Shown: positions 43,645 to 51,204 of the stretch, one piece after another
Position numbering within the stretch: position 1 is the first letter of the stretch
Layout of the letters: each line of letters begins with the position of its first letter
Source of the DNA: Gemmatimonadota bacterium
GTDB lineage: Bacteria; Gemmatimonadota; Gemmatimonadetes; Gemmatimonadales; Gemmatimonadaceae
DNA length: 56,676 bases
NCBI GenBank assembly: GCA_947462095.1
Contig: CANHNQ010000005.1
Coordinates: 1-56,676, forward strand
Direction: 5' to 3'
Position numbers and translations under genes: made by a program
The notes under the pieces: generated by a model
Seen by the model: the letters and a program-made list of their open reading frames with translations, nothing else
Databases searched by the model: none
What the model was told of the DNA's origin: nothing

Positions 43645-44913
43645 GTGACCTCCATTCCCACTCCCGCCGCGGGCGACACGTACGCCGCGCTTCGCATTCC
43701 GAACTTCCGTCGCTATCTGCTGGCGCTGTTCACGCTCACGCTCGGTATCCAGATCCAGGGCACCGTCGTCGGCTGGCAGATCTATGATCTCACCCGCGAT
43801 CCGTTGGCACTCGGGATCGTGGGGCTGGCCGAAGCCCTGCCGGCGATCAGTATGTCGTTGTTCGCCGGGCATGTCGCGGACAGCCATGATCGCCGCCGCA
43901 TCGCCCTGTGTGCCCTCGCCGTGCTGGTGCTCTGCTCGCTCGGACTGTGGTGGCTCGCGCATCCCGCGCCCATCGGCGATCTCGCGCTCTCCGCGCCGGC
44001 GCGCGTGCGCGCGATCTATGGCGTGATCATGCTCAGTGGTCTGGCGCGCGCGTTCCTGCAGCCGGCCCGTCAGGCGCTCAGCGCCGAGCTCGTGCCCCGC
44101 ACCTTGTTCAGCAACGCGATTACCTGGCGCACCGGCAGCTGGCAGCTGGCGGCGGTGCTGGGCCCTGCACTGGGCGGTGCCCTGTATGCCGTCGGCGGTA
44201 CGACGCTGGGGTACGCGGTCGATGCCGTCCTGATGACGTTCGCCGTCGGTGCGTTGCTCTCGGTGCGGCATCGCTCACCGGTACGGGACGTCACCGACGA
44301 GCCGATCCTGACGTCGATCACCGGCGGTCTCCGCTTCGTGCTCGGCGAGCCACTGCTCCTCTCGGCGCTCACCCTCGATCTCTTCTCGGTGCTGTTCGGC
44401 GGCGCGATCGCCCTGTTGCCCGTGTTCGCCGCCGAGATCTTGCACACCGGTCCCTCGGGGCTCGGCCTGCTGCGCGCGGCGCCCGCCGTCGGTGCGGTCC
44501 TCACCAGCATTGCGCTCACGCGCTGGCCACCCTTCTCGCACACCGGACGGAATCTGCTCATCGCGGTGACCGGCTTCGGTGCGTGTACGATTCTGTTCGG
44601 CACGAGTCGCAGCCTGTGGCTGTCGCTGGGCGCGCTGGCGCTCGCCGGTGCGTTCGACATGGTCAGCGTGGTCATTCGGAGCCTCATGCTGCAGATCCGG
44701 ACGCCGGAAGCGCTGCTGGGGCGCGTGTCGGCGGTGAATCAGATTTTCATCGGCTCGTCGAACGAGATCGGTTCGTTCGAATCGGGGCTCACCGCCCGCT
44801 GGTGGGGCGCGGTCACGGCCGTCGTGGTAGGCGGTGTGGCCACGCTCGTCGTCGTGGCCACGGTGGCGTGGCGGGTGCCGAGTTTACGCCGGCTCCGGCA
44901 ACTGGCGAAGTAA
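43645..44913 (+). CDS. MFS transporter (MFS_3/EntS-like)
   Basis: 422 aa, twelve hydrophobic segments. GTG 43645 starts one base after the thioesterase stop. Family marks are FRRYLLALFTLTLGIQIQGTVVGWQIYDLTRDPLALGIVGLAEALP in helices one and two, and GHVADSHDRRRI, the MFS cytoplasmic loop G-x3-D-x2-DRR. The FLQPARQALSAELVPR stretch is typical of the enterobactin-exporter-like MFS_3 branch. The substrate is unknown, and no siderophore genes lie nearby. A large palindromic element follows its stop. Confidence 0.85.
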   Translation: MTSIPTPAAGDTYAALRIPNFRRYLLALFTLTLGIQIQGTVVGWQIYDLTRDPLALGIVGLAEALPAISMSLFAGHVADSHDRRRIALCALAVLVLCSLGLWWLAHPAPIGDLALSAPARVRAIYGVIMLSGLARAFLQPARQALSAELVPRTLFSNAITWRTGSWQLAAVLGPALGGALYAVGGTTLGYAVDAVLMTFAVGALLSVRHRSPVRDVTDEPILTSITGGLRFVLGEPLLLSALTLDLFSVLFGGAIALLPVFAAEILHTGPSGLGLLRAAPAVGAVLTSIALTRWPPFSHTGRNLLIAVTGFGACTILFGTSRSLWLSLGALALAGAFDMVSVVIRSLMLQIRTPEALLGRVSAVNQIFIGSSNEIGSFESGLTARWWGAVTAVVVGGVATLVVVATVAWRVPSLRRLRQLAK

Positions 44914-44924
44914 GCCGGCCTCGC

Positions 44925-45030
44925 TGCACAGATCACGCGGAGGCGCAGGGAGCGCAGAGGCCGCAGAGAAGACGATTGCGGTCGGTCTCTGCGTGCTCTG
45001 CGCGCTCCGCACCTCGGCGTGATCAGTGCA
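44925..45030. repeat. 106-bp imperfect palindrome (REP/MITE-like) between convergent genes
   Basis: Two 45-base arms (44925-44969 and 44986-45030) match at 37 of 45 positions when one is inverted, with a 16-base loop. The arms are built from a purine-rich GCGCAGAG/CCGCAGAGA-type motif. The right arm covers the stop codon and last codons of the RNase Z gene (stop at 45023-45025), and the element lies between the convergent MFS and rnz genes. Its outer ends are TGCAC...GTGCA. It may serve as a bidirectional terminator as well as being a dispersed repeat. Confidence 0.8.
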
Positions 45031-45988
45031 CGATGCCGTTGCCGCCCTCGACCTCAGTCGCCGCGAGCTCTTCCGTGAGCGACAGTTCGATCTCCGTGCC
45101 ATCGCGCGCGATGCTCGAGCGGGGGAATACCGAGCGGGCCTCGCGCTCCAACTCATGCGCATCACGCGAGTAGCGGGCCGAGATATGCGTGAGCACCAGT
45201 CGGCGTGCACCGGCTTTGCGCGCAACATCGGCGGCTTCGCGCGCCGTGCTGTGTCCGGTTTCCAGGGCCCGCGCCGCTTCGTCGTCGGCGAACGTGGCCT
45301 CATGGATGAGCAGATCCGCGTCGTGCGCGGCGGCGATCGTGTTCTCACACGGACGGGTGTCGCCGGTGATCACGATACGGCGGCCGCGCCGTCGCTCGCC
45401 CACCAGCACGGAGGGCTCGATCACTCGGCCGTCGTCGAGCGTGATCGGTTGCCCTTTGTGAATCCGTCCCCAGAGCGGACCCTCGGGGATGCCCATGGCG
45501 CGGGCCAGATCGGGATTGAAGCGACCCAGCCGCTCCTCCTCCACGAGCGCGTAGCCGAGCGACTGGGACGGGCCGTGCGACACCGAAAAGGTGGCCACGT
45601 GGTAGTCGGGCCGTTTGACCGCTTCGCCGGGCTCCAGCTCCGTGATTTCGATCGGAAATGTCGCGCGGTCGCCGCCTAAACTGATGCATTGCCGCAACGT
45701 TTTACCGGCGCCACGCGGTCCCCACAGTCGTAGCGGATCCGTTCTCCCTTGAAGCGCCATGGTCCGGATCAGTCCGGTCAGTCCCAGAATGTGATCCGAG
45801 TGCACGTGGCTGAAGAAGAGATCGTCGAAGGCAAAGGAGATCCCGTAGCGCATCATCTGTCGCTGCGTGCCCTCCCCACAATCGAACAACAACGTCTCCC
45901 CCTCCCGAATGATGGCGAGGGAGCTGACGCCGCGTTCCACCGTGGGGCGGGAGGCGGCGGTTCCAAGGAAGCGGACGAGCAAAGGCAT
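45023..45988 (-). CDS. rnz: Ribonuclease Z (tRNA 3' processing endonuclease)
   Basis: 321 aa metallo-beta-lactamase-fold nuclease that removes the 3' trailer of tRNA precursors. Both tRNAs in this window lack an encoded CCA, so it is needed. The zinc motif HVHSDH is at H61, H63, D65 and H66, with further ligands in SHGPSQS, ITGDTRPC and LTHIS. The family opening FLGTAASRPTVERG..S is present. ATG 45988 is chosen because TATATT lies exactly 6 bases before it and the protein starts at the first strand; the longer frame is low in similarity. The last codons and stop lie inside a palindromic repeat. Confidence 0.92.
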   Translation of the reverse strand: MPLLVRFLGTAASRPTVERGVSSLAIIREGETLLFDCGEGTQRQMMRYGISFAFDDLFFSHVHSDHILGLTGLIRTMALQGRTDPLRLWGPRGAGKTLRQCISLGGDRATFPIEITELEPGEAVKRPDYHVATFSVSHGPSQSLGYALVEEERLGRFNPDLARAMGIPEGPLWGRIHKGQPITLDDGRVIEPSVLVGERRRGRRIVITGDTRPCENTIAAAHDADLLIHEATFADDEAARALETGHSTAREAADVARKAGARRLVLTHISARYSRDAHELEREARSVFPRSSIARDGTEIELSLTEELAATEVEGGNGIVH

Positions 45989-45994
45989 AGCGGC

Positions 45995-46000
45995 AATATA
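45995..46000 (-). promoter_or_regulatory. -10-like TATATT placed 6 bases before the rnz start
   Basis: On the minus strand TATATT (46000-45995), 6 bases, then the rnz ATG (45988). No Shine-Dalgarno precedes the ATG. The spacing equals that at mntH, glgB and the threonine dehydratase gene, suggesting a leaderless mRNA. The rest of 46001-46225 shows no gene. Confidence 0.5.
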
Positions 46001-46225
46001 GGCGAACCGGAGCGGTCGCCAGTTCAGACGTGATCCGCGGACGTCCGCCGCGCGGCCCCATCCTTGCACGACATGGGCTTGCCGCCCCGAGCCGCGAACA
46101 GCGGCCTGAAGTTTGCAGAGGGGATTGGTGACGTATCGCCGCGGTATGCTGGATCTGTGACGGATGCCCTTCGTTGTGGTCCCGCGTTCCGCATTGATTG
46201 ATTACTTCCGGAGGCTGGGGGGGGT

Positions 46226-46594
46226 ATGACCGGAAAGAGCCGGCGCGGATTCGCGTCAATGGATCCTTCGCGTCAGCGAGAGATCGCCAGCAAAGGTGGG
46301 CGGGCAGCCCACGAAAAGGGGACGGCGCACGAATGGTCGTCCGACGAAGCGCGGAATGCGGGGCGCAAGGGTGGTGTTACCGTCAGTCGCGATCGGGCGC
46401 ACATGGCCGCGATCGGTCGTGAGGGCGGTGAATCGCGCAGTGCGGCGGCCCGCGAAGCCCGGTTGGGCGAACGGAACGTGGAGCGGGAAGTGCCGATGCA
46501 GGTGTCCCGCGAGAGTGACCGGTCCACGCCGATCGCACCGATGGCTGATCGGGCGCCCATGATTCCTCGCAGCGACGAGTCGTCGGCCCGCTGA
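46226..46594 (+). CDS. KGG-repeat stress-response protein (GsiB/con-10-like)
   Basis: 122 aa, hydrophilic and glycine-rich. Three copies of the KGG-type repeat are visible in REIASKGGRAAHEKG, EARNAGRKGGVTVS and MAAIGREGGESRS, preceded by RGFASMDPSRQ, the standard opening of this stress-protein family. Such proteins are intrinsically disordered and induced by desiccation or general stress. A purine-rich GGAGG-containing leader precedes ATG 46226. The C-terminal 45 residues are unlike the family and Ser/Arg/Pro-rich. Confidence 0.8.
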   Translation: MTGKSRRGFASMDPSRQREIASKGGRAAHEKGTAHEWSSDEARNAGRKGGVTVSRDRAHMAAIGREGGESRSAAAREARLGERNVEREVPMQVSRESDRSTPIAPMADRAPMIPRSDESSAR

Positions 46595-46656
46595 TGATCG
46601 CGGGGTGACGTCGCCCCGGCGGACATCGCGTTCTGCCGACGCTGTGACAGTGGTCC

Positions 46657-46688
46657 GAACGCCTCCCGGATTCATCCGCGAGGCGTTC
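46657..46688. terminator. palindromic hairpin between convergent KGG-protein and threonine dehydratase genes
   Basis: GAACGCCTC (46657-46665) pairs with GAGGCGTTC (46680-46688), and an inner CGGAT/ATCCG extends the stem with one mismatch. It lies 15 bases beyond the dehydratase stop and 62 beyond the KGG-gene stop, so it could terminate both. No U-tract. Confidence 0.55.
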
Positions 46689-46703
46689 GCACGTGTCTGC
46701 GGC

Positions 46704-47696
46704 TCAGGTCGGGTAGCGATCCAACTGCGCCTGCAGCCGCGCGGGGTCGACATTCCGGCCGCTGACCAGCAGCACCACCGGCCCACCCGTCACCGAAATC
46801 TGCCCGTGGCGTAGCGCCGCGACGGTCACCGCGCCGGCCCCTTCGACCGCCATGCCGGTGGTCCGGTGCAGCCACGCCATCGTCTCACCCAGCTGCGCCT
46901 CGGTAACCAAGGCCATCTCGTCAGCGCAATACTGCCCGATGTGCAGCGCCTCGGCGTCGATCTGACCGGCCAGACCGTCGGCCAGCGTGGGCGTGACCAC
47001 CGTGTCGATCACCTGGCCGGCGGCGAGGCTCTGCGCCATAGCCGATGTCTCCACGCTCTGCGCGCCGATGATCCGCACCTGCGGGGCCAGTTCGCGCAGC
47101 ACCGCGCCCATGCCGCCCAGTAGCCCGCCGCCGCCCGTGCAGATCACCACCGTGTGCATCGCCGGCACCTGCTCCAGCAGCTCCAACGCCACGGTGCCCT
47201 GACCGGCCAGCAAATCGACGCCGAGGCAGGGATTGATGAATCGGATCCCTTCGCGGGCCGCATGGGCCTTGGCCACGACCATCGCCGCGTCGTAGTCGAC
47301 GGCTTCGTCGTTCACGAGGGTGCCGAGGGCGCGGATACCGTCCTTCTTCACCTGGGGGGCGTCGATCGGCACGTAGAGCGTGGCCGGCGTGTTGAACGCC
47401 TTGGCCGCGTACGCGACGCCCAACCCGTGATTGCCCGCGCTCGACGCCACCACACCCTGCGCGCGCTCCTCCGCCGACAGCCCCGCGAGCACGTTGTACG
47501 CGCCGCGCACCTTGAACGACCCCGTGGGGTTCTCGAGCTCCAGCTTGAACAGTACCTCCACGCCGAAGGCGTCCGACAGCGCGTCGGAGCGAATCACACG
47601 GCTTGGTGCCAGCACGGGGCGCAGTCGCTCGGCGGCAGTGCGCACCGCGGCGATGGCAGGGATGATGCTCGGGTCGGGGGCCGGACGTGTCGTCAT
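46704..47696 (-). CDS. Threonine/serine dehydratase (PLP fold type II)
   Basis: 330 aa. The PLP lysine is K62 in NPTGSFKVRGAYN, the substrate loop is SSAGNHGLGVAYAA, and the phosphate-binding glycine loop is TGGGGLLGGMG. The length matches catabolic threonine ammonia-lyase or serine/threonine racemase-type enzymes without the C-terminal ACT regulatory domain of IlvA. It would deaminate threonine to 2-oxobutyrate or serine to pyruvate. ATG 47696 has a -10-like TATTCT exactly 6 bases upstream, supporting this start over the longer frame. Confidence 0.87.
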   Translation of the reverse strand: MTTRPAPDPSIIPAIAAVRTAAERLRPVLAPSRVIRSDALSDAFGVEVLFKLELENPTGSFKVRGAYNVLAGLSAEERAQGVVASSAGNHGLGVAYAAKAFNTPATLYVPIDAPQVKKDGIRALGTLVNDEAVDYDAAMVVAKAHAAREGIRFINPCLGVDLLAGQGTVALELLEQVPAMHTVVICTGGGGLLGGMGAVLRELAPQVRIIGAQSVETSAMAQSLAAGQVIDTVVTPTLADGLAGQIDAEALHIGQYCADEMALVTEAQLGETMAWLHRTTGMAVEGAGAVTVAALRHGQISVTGGPVVLLVSGRNVDPARLQAQLDRYPT

Positions 47697-47702
47697 GCGA
47701 CT

Positions 47703-47708
47703 AGAATA
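47703..47708 (-). promoter_or_regulatory. -10-like TATTCT placed 6 bases before the threonine dehydratase start
   Basis: Minus-strand TATTCT (47708-47703), 6 bases, then ATG (47696). There is no Shine-Dalgarno. A weak -35 (GTGACT) lies 17 bases upstream of the hexamer. Fourth instance of the start-proximal -10 arrangement in this window. Confidence 0.5.
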
Positions 47709-47755
47709 GCATCCCATGCTGCCGGAGTCACTCACGGGGGCGGGCCGCGCGTGCG

Positions 47756-49252
47756 TTAGCGCGGCCCCCACAGACTACCGCCGCCCTGCACGCGTGCGAT
47801 GTACCCGGCCACGTCGAATTTGAGCTTCGCGCGCGCGGTGACCATAGGGCGGATGCCACCCCAGATCGGCTTGTTCCCCCATGGGCGATCCCACAGCCCC
47901 AGGCACCACATGATGCCGCCCACGCTGTTCGGATCGCGACCGTCCAGCGCGTACTTGTCGTTGAGGAGGAACAGCCACGAGCGCGCCTGCTCGTAGTCCT
48001 CCGTCCACAGCAGCACCGTCTTGCCCCACAGCATGCGTGGGTAGTTGTGGATCACCCCCTGCTGCACGAGTTCCCGCTGGGACGCATTCCAGAGGGCATC
48101 GTGCGTCTGTGCCGACTCGAGCGCCTCGAGATCGTAGCGCACGGGCCGGGGATCGCCCACATGCTCGGCCATCGTTTTTTGGATCCACGCCGGCAGGGCC
48201 TCGAGACGATCGAAGTCGCGCGTGCGAAGGCACCAGTTGTACGCCAGCTCACGCCACGTGGTGACCTGCTGCACGAACGCGTCGAGACTCTCGGGCGATG
48301 CGCCACTCGCCCGCGCCTCACGTACCACCCGCGCCGAGGCGATCTGTCCAAAGTGCAGATACGGCGACAAGCGCGACGTGCCGTCGCTGACACTGGCCTC
48401 GTTCCGGCGGTCGGCGTACGGCATCAGTTCGCGCGACACGAACGTGGCGAGCCGATCGGCGGCCGCGGTGCTGCCGCCCACCAATGACACCGCGGGTACC
48501 GTGTGATCGATGTCGCATGACTGCACGGCCGCCGCGATGTCGGCGTCGCTCATCGTGGCGATGGGGCAGAGTGACAAGCCCTGCTCGCAGACGGTGGCGC
48601 GGAGCGAGGCACGCAGTGCCTCGCTCACGGGCACGCGCGGCAGGGCGTCCGCCACCGGCTCGATACTATGATCGAGCAGCTTGGCGATTTTCGGGCGGAT
48701 CGTACGCGCCGCGTACTCCGGCTTCTCGAACGCGCCACTGGGCACCGTGCACACGCTGTCAATCGCGAGCACGCGGCAATTCACGCGCGCTGCGAAGCGC
48801 TCCACGCGCTCACGAATGCCGGCGGTGGGAAACAGATCGGTGATCACCACGTACGCGCGCGCGGCGAGGCGGTCGACCACCCGACGGTCGTCGTGGCGCG
48901 ACGGCCGCAGCACAAACTGATAGTACAGCCCCCGCGCCTCGGCATCGCGCGCCGTCTCGCGCGCGCCCTGCAGGATGAACGTGTGATGCCGATCGGCGGC
49001 GTACGGATAGCTCGGGTCAAGCCCTTGATGGATCACGAGGGGACGGTTCACGCGGTCCGCCGCGCGGATCGCCGCCCGCAGCGCCCAGTTCTCCTCGAGC
49101 CGCTGCGTGGACTGCATCCAGTACAGCACGAATTCGCCGTCGGGATTGTAGGTCTTCCCGTTCACATCGACGGTGCGCGGCACCAGCTGGTCGCGGACGT
49201 AGTCGGCGTCGAGCGCGTGCGAGGCGGCGGATCGGATCGTGGGCGTCGTCAT
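47756..49252 (-). CDS. Class II CPD deoxyribodipyrimidine photolyase
   Basis: 498 aa. It repairs cyclobutane pyrimidine dimers with light through FADH-. The N-terminal photolyase domain has RPLVIHQGLD, and the FAD-binding domain contains the class II pattern WNASQRELVQQGVIHNYPRMLWGKTVLLW, then NDKYALDGRDPNSVGGIMWCLGLWDRPWG. Those features distinguish it from class I and cryptochromes. ATG 49252 (MTTPTIRSA) is chosen. The open frame continues to 49546, but that extension is the antisense of a tRNA gene and a terminator and cannot be coding. Confidence 0.88.
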   Translation of the reverse strand: MTTPTIRSAASHALDADYVRDQLVPRTVDVNGKTYNPDGEFVLYWMQSTQRLEENWALRAAIRAADRVNRPLVIHQGLDPSYPYAADRHHTFILQGARETARDAEARGLYYQFVLRPSRHDDRRVVDRLAARAYVVITDLFPTAGIRERVERFAARVNCRVLAIDSVCTVPSGAFEKPEYAARTIRPKIAKLLDHSIEPVADALPRVPVSEALRASLRATVCEQGLSLCPIATMSDADIAAAVQSCDIDHTVPAVSLVGGSTAAADRLATFVSRELMPYADRRNEASVSDGTSRLSPYLHFGQIASARVVREARASGASPESLDAFVQQVTTWRELAYNWCLRTRDFDRLEALPAWIQKTMAEHVGDPRPVRYDLEALESAQTHDALWNASQRELVQQGVIHNYPRMLWGKTVLLWTEDYEQARSWLFLLNDKYALDGRDPNSVGGIMWCLGLWDRPWGNKPIWGGIRPMVTARAKLKFDVAGYIARVQGGGSLWGPR

Positions 49253-49320
49253 AGAGAGTCCGGAACGCACAGAAATCGCGGAAGGTGCCCATCCGGCGGC
49301 GGCGAACACGCGCATCACGC

Positions 49321-49348
49321 TTGACACCCGTGCGGAGGCGGCTACCTT
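49321..49348 (+). promoter_or_regulatory. strong sigma-70-type promoter upstream of tRNA-Ala
   Basis: TTGACA (49321-49326), a 16-base spacer and TACCTT (49343-49348). The -35 box matches consensus exactly. Transcription would begin near 49355 and meet a terminator-like hairpin at once, before the tRNA. A second possible promoter, TTGTCC (49396-49401) and TATCAC (49418-49423), would start at the tRNA 5' end. Confidence 0.5.
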
Positions 49349-49365
49349 CCGCTTGTTACCCGATC

Positions 49366-49397
49366 GGCCCCGCGCCAACAGGAGCGGGGCCATTTTT
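49366..49397 (+). terminator. intrinsic terminator/attenuator-like hairpin between promoter and tRNA-Ala
   Basis: GGCCCCGC (49366-49373) pairs with GCGGGGCC (49384-49391) around a 10-base loop and is followed by ATTTTTG. It has the full form of an intrinsic terminator, yet no gene on the plus strand ends upstream of it. It lies between the TTGACA promoter and tRNA-Ala. Confidence 0.7.
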
Positions 49398-49428
49398 GTC
49401 CGGGTCACCGCCGTGAGTATCACGGTCC

Positions 49429-49501
49429 CGGGGCTGTAGCTCAGCTGGGAGAGCGCTGCATTCGCATTGCAGAGGTCAGGGGTTCGAGCCCCCTCAGCTC
49501 C
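49429..49501 (+). tRNA. tRNA-Ala (CGC anticodon)
   Basis: A 73-nt cloverleaf folds fully: acceptor GGGGCTG/CAGCTCC, D-arm GCTC/GAGC, anticodon stem CTGCA/TGCAG with loop TTCGCAT (anticodon CGC), T-arm AGGGG/CCCCT with TTCGAGC. The G3:U70 pair, the main alanine identity element, is present. CCA is not encoded (the sequence continues ACTTC), so RNase Z and CCA addition are required. It reads the GCG codon, frequent in this GC-rich genome. Confidence 0.97.
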
Positions 49502-49651
49502 ACTTCTATGCAGGAAATCGAAGCCGTTTCGTGACGGTTTCGACACTGGTGTGACGCGGGAACCTCCTGCATCGTCCAGTGTACAACAAACGAAGCCCGC
49601 CGCCGCTCGGTAGGACGGAGAGTTCCAATGACGGTGTGCGTGGCAGTTTGA
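49502..49651 (+). other. tRNA-Ala trailer, possible small RNA
   Basis: 150 bases between tRNA-Ala and its terminator with no credible reading frame. ATGCAGGA (49507-49514) can pair with TCCTGCAT (49564-49571), and CGTTTCG/CGGTTTCG is repeated inside. The transcript released by RNase Z from the tRNA precursor would be about 190 nt and end in a strong terminator, a tRNA-derived sRNA-like layout. No family is recognised. Confidence 0.3.
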
Positions 49652-49694
49652 GAACCCCCGGTGCCTGCAAAGGCGGCCGGGGGTTCGTTCTTTT
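49652..49694 (+). terminator. intrinsic terminator of the tRNA-Ala transcript
   Basis: GAACCCCCGG (49652-49661) pairs with CCGGGGGTTC (49677-49686); the loop itself contains a GCCT/AGGC stem with a GCAA tetraloop. GTTCTTTT follows. Strong and oriented on the plus strand. Confidence 0.85.
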
Positions 49695-49701
49695 CGTGAC
49701 G

Positions 49702-49775
49702 GCGAAGTATGGAGTACGGAGTATGGAGTCCGGTGCCGCCACTCCCTACCCCGTACACCCTACCCCCTACTTCGC
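49702..49775. repeat. 74-bp imperfect palindrome overlapping the stop of the 49767 gene
   Basis: The left arm starts GCGAAGTA (49702-49709) and the right arm ends TACTTCGC (49768-49775); between them are purine-rich GTATGGAGT-type units on the left and their pyrimidine-rich complements on the right. The right arm contains the TAG stop (49767-49769) of the minus-strand lipoprotein gene. Layout and position match the 44925-45030 element, though the sequence is different. Confidence 0.7.
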
Positions 49776-51086
49776 AGTTACCGCGGCCACATCCGCCCTG
49801 AACGCCGCCATCGCCTCGGCGATGAACCGGCTCTCCTCTTCCTCGACCTTCCCCGCGTAGTCGCTCATCGCGGTGAATCCCAGATTGCCCAGAAAGCGCA
49901 TGATCGCGCTCTCGCGCACCGCGACATCGAACGTGCGCGTCAGCAGCGTCTGGCCGTCGGGGCCCGTACGAAAGCCCAACGTGAACACGATGCCGCTCCC
50001 CTCGAACGGACGCTCGAGGGGCGAACGCAGCAGGCGTTCTGTGATCAGCGGCAGGTGCCACTCGGGGTCCTTCGTGAAGCGCATGGCCCAGCCGCGTTCG
50101 CGTGCGTGCTTCGTGTGGATGAACTCGCCCTGCATGTTCGTGACGCCCACCGTGAAGATCGAGATCTTGGCGAGGGCATCCACGTGGATCTGCAGCGTGT
50201 CGGGCATCCGCCGTGCGGCGCCTTGGATGGGCTGCAGCTGACCGTCGTGCGAGCGGAAGCGCACGGTGAGGACGCGGTCGCGCGCGTCCGCGTCGAACCA
50301 GTCCGAGCCCGTGCGGTCGGTGAGCCGATACCGGTAGCGCGCCGGCTCCACGTACTTGCTGATGTACTTGGCGAACGCGGGGAATCCCCGTGTGAGGCGG
50401 TCGCCGCTCACGGTGATCCGCAGCGCCACCAACGTCGACCCGTCTCCCTGGGGCGTGGTGGCGATCGAATCGATCGTGAGCAACCGGCCCAAGGCGGCGG
50501 TCATGCGCGGGAGGGCCGCGCGATAGTCAGCGCGCACGGTGGCCGCGGGGCGTTCGGCCGACAGGAACAGTGCGCGGGTGATGTCGTCGGCCCGGCTCGG
50601 AGGCATCGGACCAACCGCCTGATCCACGCGCGTGCGCCACGCCCAGTCGTTCTCGCCGAGCTGCTCGAGTTCGATCAGGTGTCGCGAATCGCCGACGCGC
50701 ACCGGCATCGGGACGCCGGCGCGTGCCGTGAACTGGTACTGCTGCGCACTGCTGAGGCCGGCCTGCACCTCGAGATCACGGTCGGCGCCGGTGCGGGTGG
50801 TTCGCATGCCGGTCCAGAGCGCGGTGTCCCGCTGCAGCTTCGACGGCGCAAACGCGTGCTGCGCGAGGCGCCTGCGCGCCAGCGAGAATTTCGGCGTCCG
50901 CACCACGTTGGTGAAACGGGCCTGAATGGCCGAGGCGAAGGCATCGGCACTCACCTTGGCGGCCGCGATGTCGGCGCCGTAGGCCAGCGTGGCCGCCCGA
51001 CAGCCGCCGAGTGCCACGGTGGATGCCACGGCGACTGCCACGGCCACTGCCAGGCGTGCAGCCCGAGGTCCAAGGAGGATTCGCAT
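49767..51086 (-). CDS. Predicted lipoprotein of unknown function
   Basis: 439 aa from ATG 51086. The N-terminal signal peptide (ARLAVAVAVAVASTVALGGC) ends in a lipobox LGGC, so it is a lipid-anchored envelope protein. The remainder is soluble and mixed alpha/beta, with no cysteine-rich or catalytic motif I can identify. The stretches TRTGADRDLEVQAGLSS and GSGIVFTLGFRTGPDGQTLL may seed searches. It has no operon partner; glnS is divergent. Its final codons and stop lie in a palindromic repeat. The longer frame to 51440 overlaps glnS and its promoter and is rejected. Confidence 0.65.
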   Translation of the reverse strand: MRILLGPRAARLAVAVAVAVASTVALGGCRAATLAYGADIAAAKVSADAFASAIQARFTNVVRTPKFSLARRRLAQHAFAPSKLQRDTALWTGMRTTRTGADRDLEVQAGLSSAQQYQFTARAGVPMPVRVGDSRHLIELEQLGENDWAWRTRVDQAVGPMPPSRADDITRALFLSAERPAATVRADYRAALPRMTAALGRLLTIDSIATTPQGDGSTLVALRITVSGDRLTRGFPAFAKYISKYVEPARYRYRLTDRTGSDWFDADARDRVLTVRFRSHDGQLQPIQGAARRMPDTLQIHVDALAKISIFTVGVTNMQGEFIHTKHARERGWAMRFTKDPEWHLPLITERLLRSPLERPFEGSGIVFTLGFRTGPDGQTLLTRTFDVAVRESAIMRFLGNLGFTAMSDYAGKVEEEESRFIAEAMAAFRADVAAVTAK

Positions 51087-51204
51087 AAGATTCCAGTACA
51101 CCGCAGAACACTCAGGTGGCATGCCCCGCTCGGCAAGCGCCCGTCGACGATTACTTTTCGTGCTTCTCGACGCCCATTGAACGCTGCACTTCTCGGTATC
51201 CGCC

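Noticed and set aside
49253-49546. N-terminal extension of the photolyase reading frame containing GARTPDL...SYSPG
   Set aside because: This is the translated antisense strand of tRNA-Ala plus its upstream terminator, a well-known source of false protein sequence; the real start is ATG 49252.
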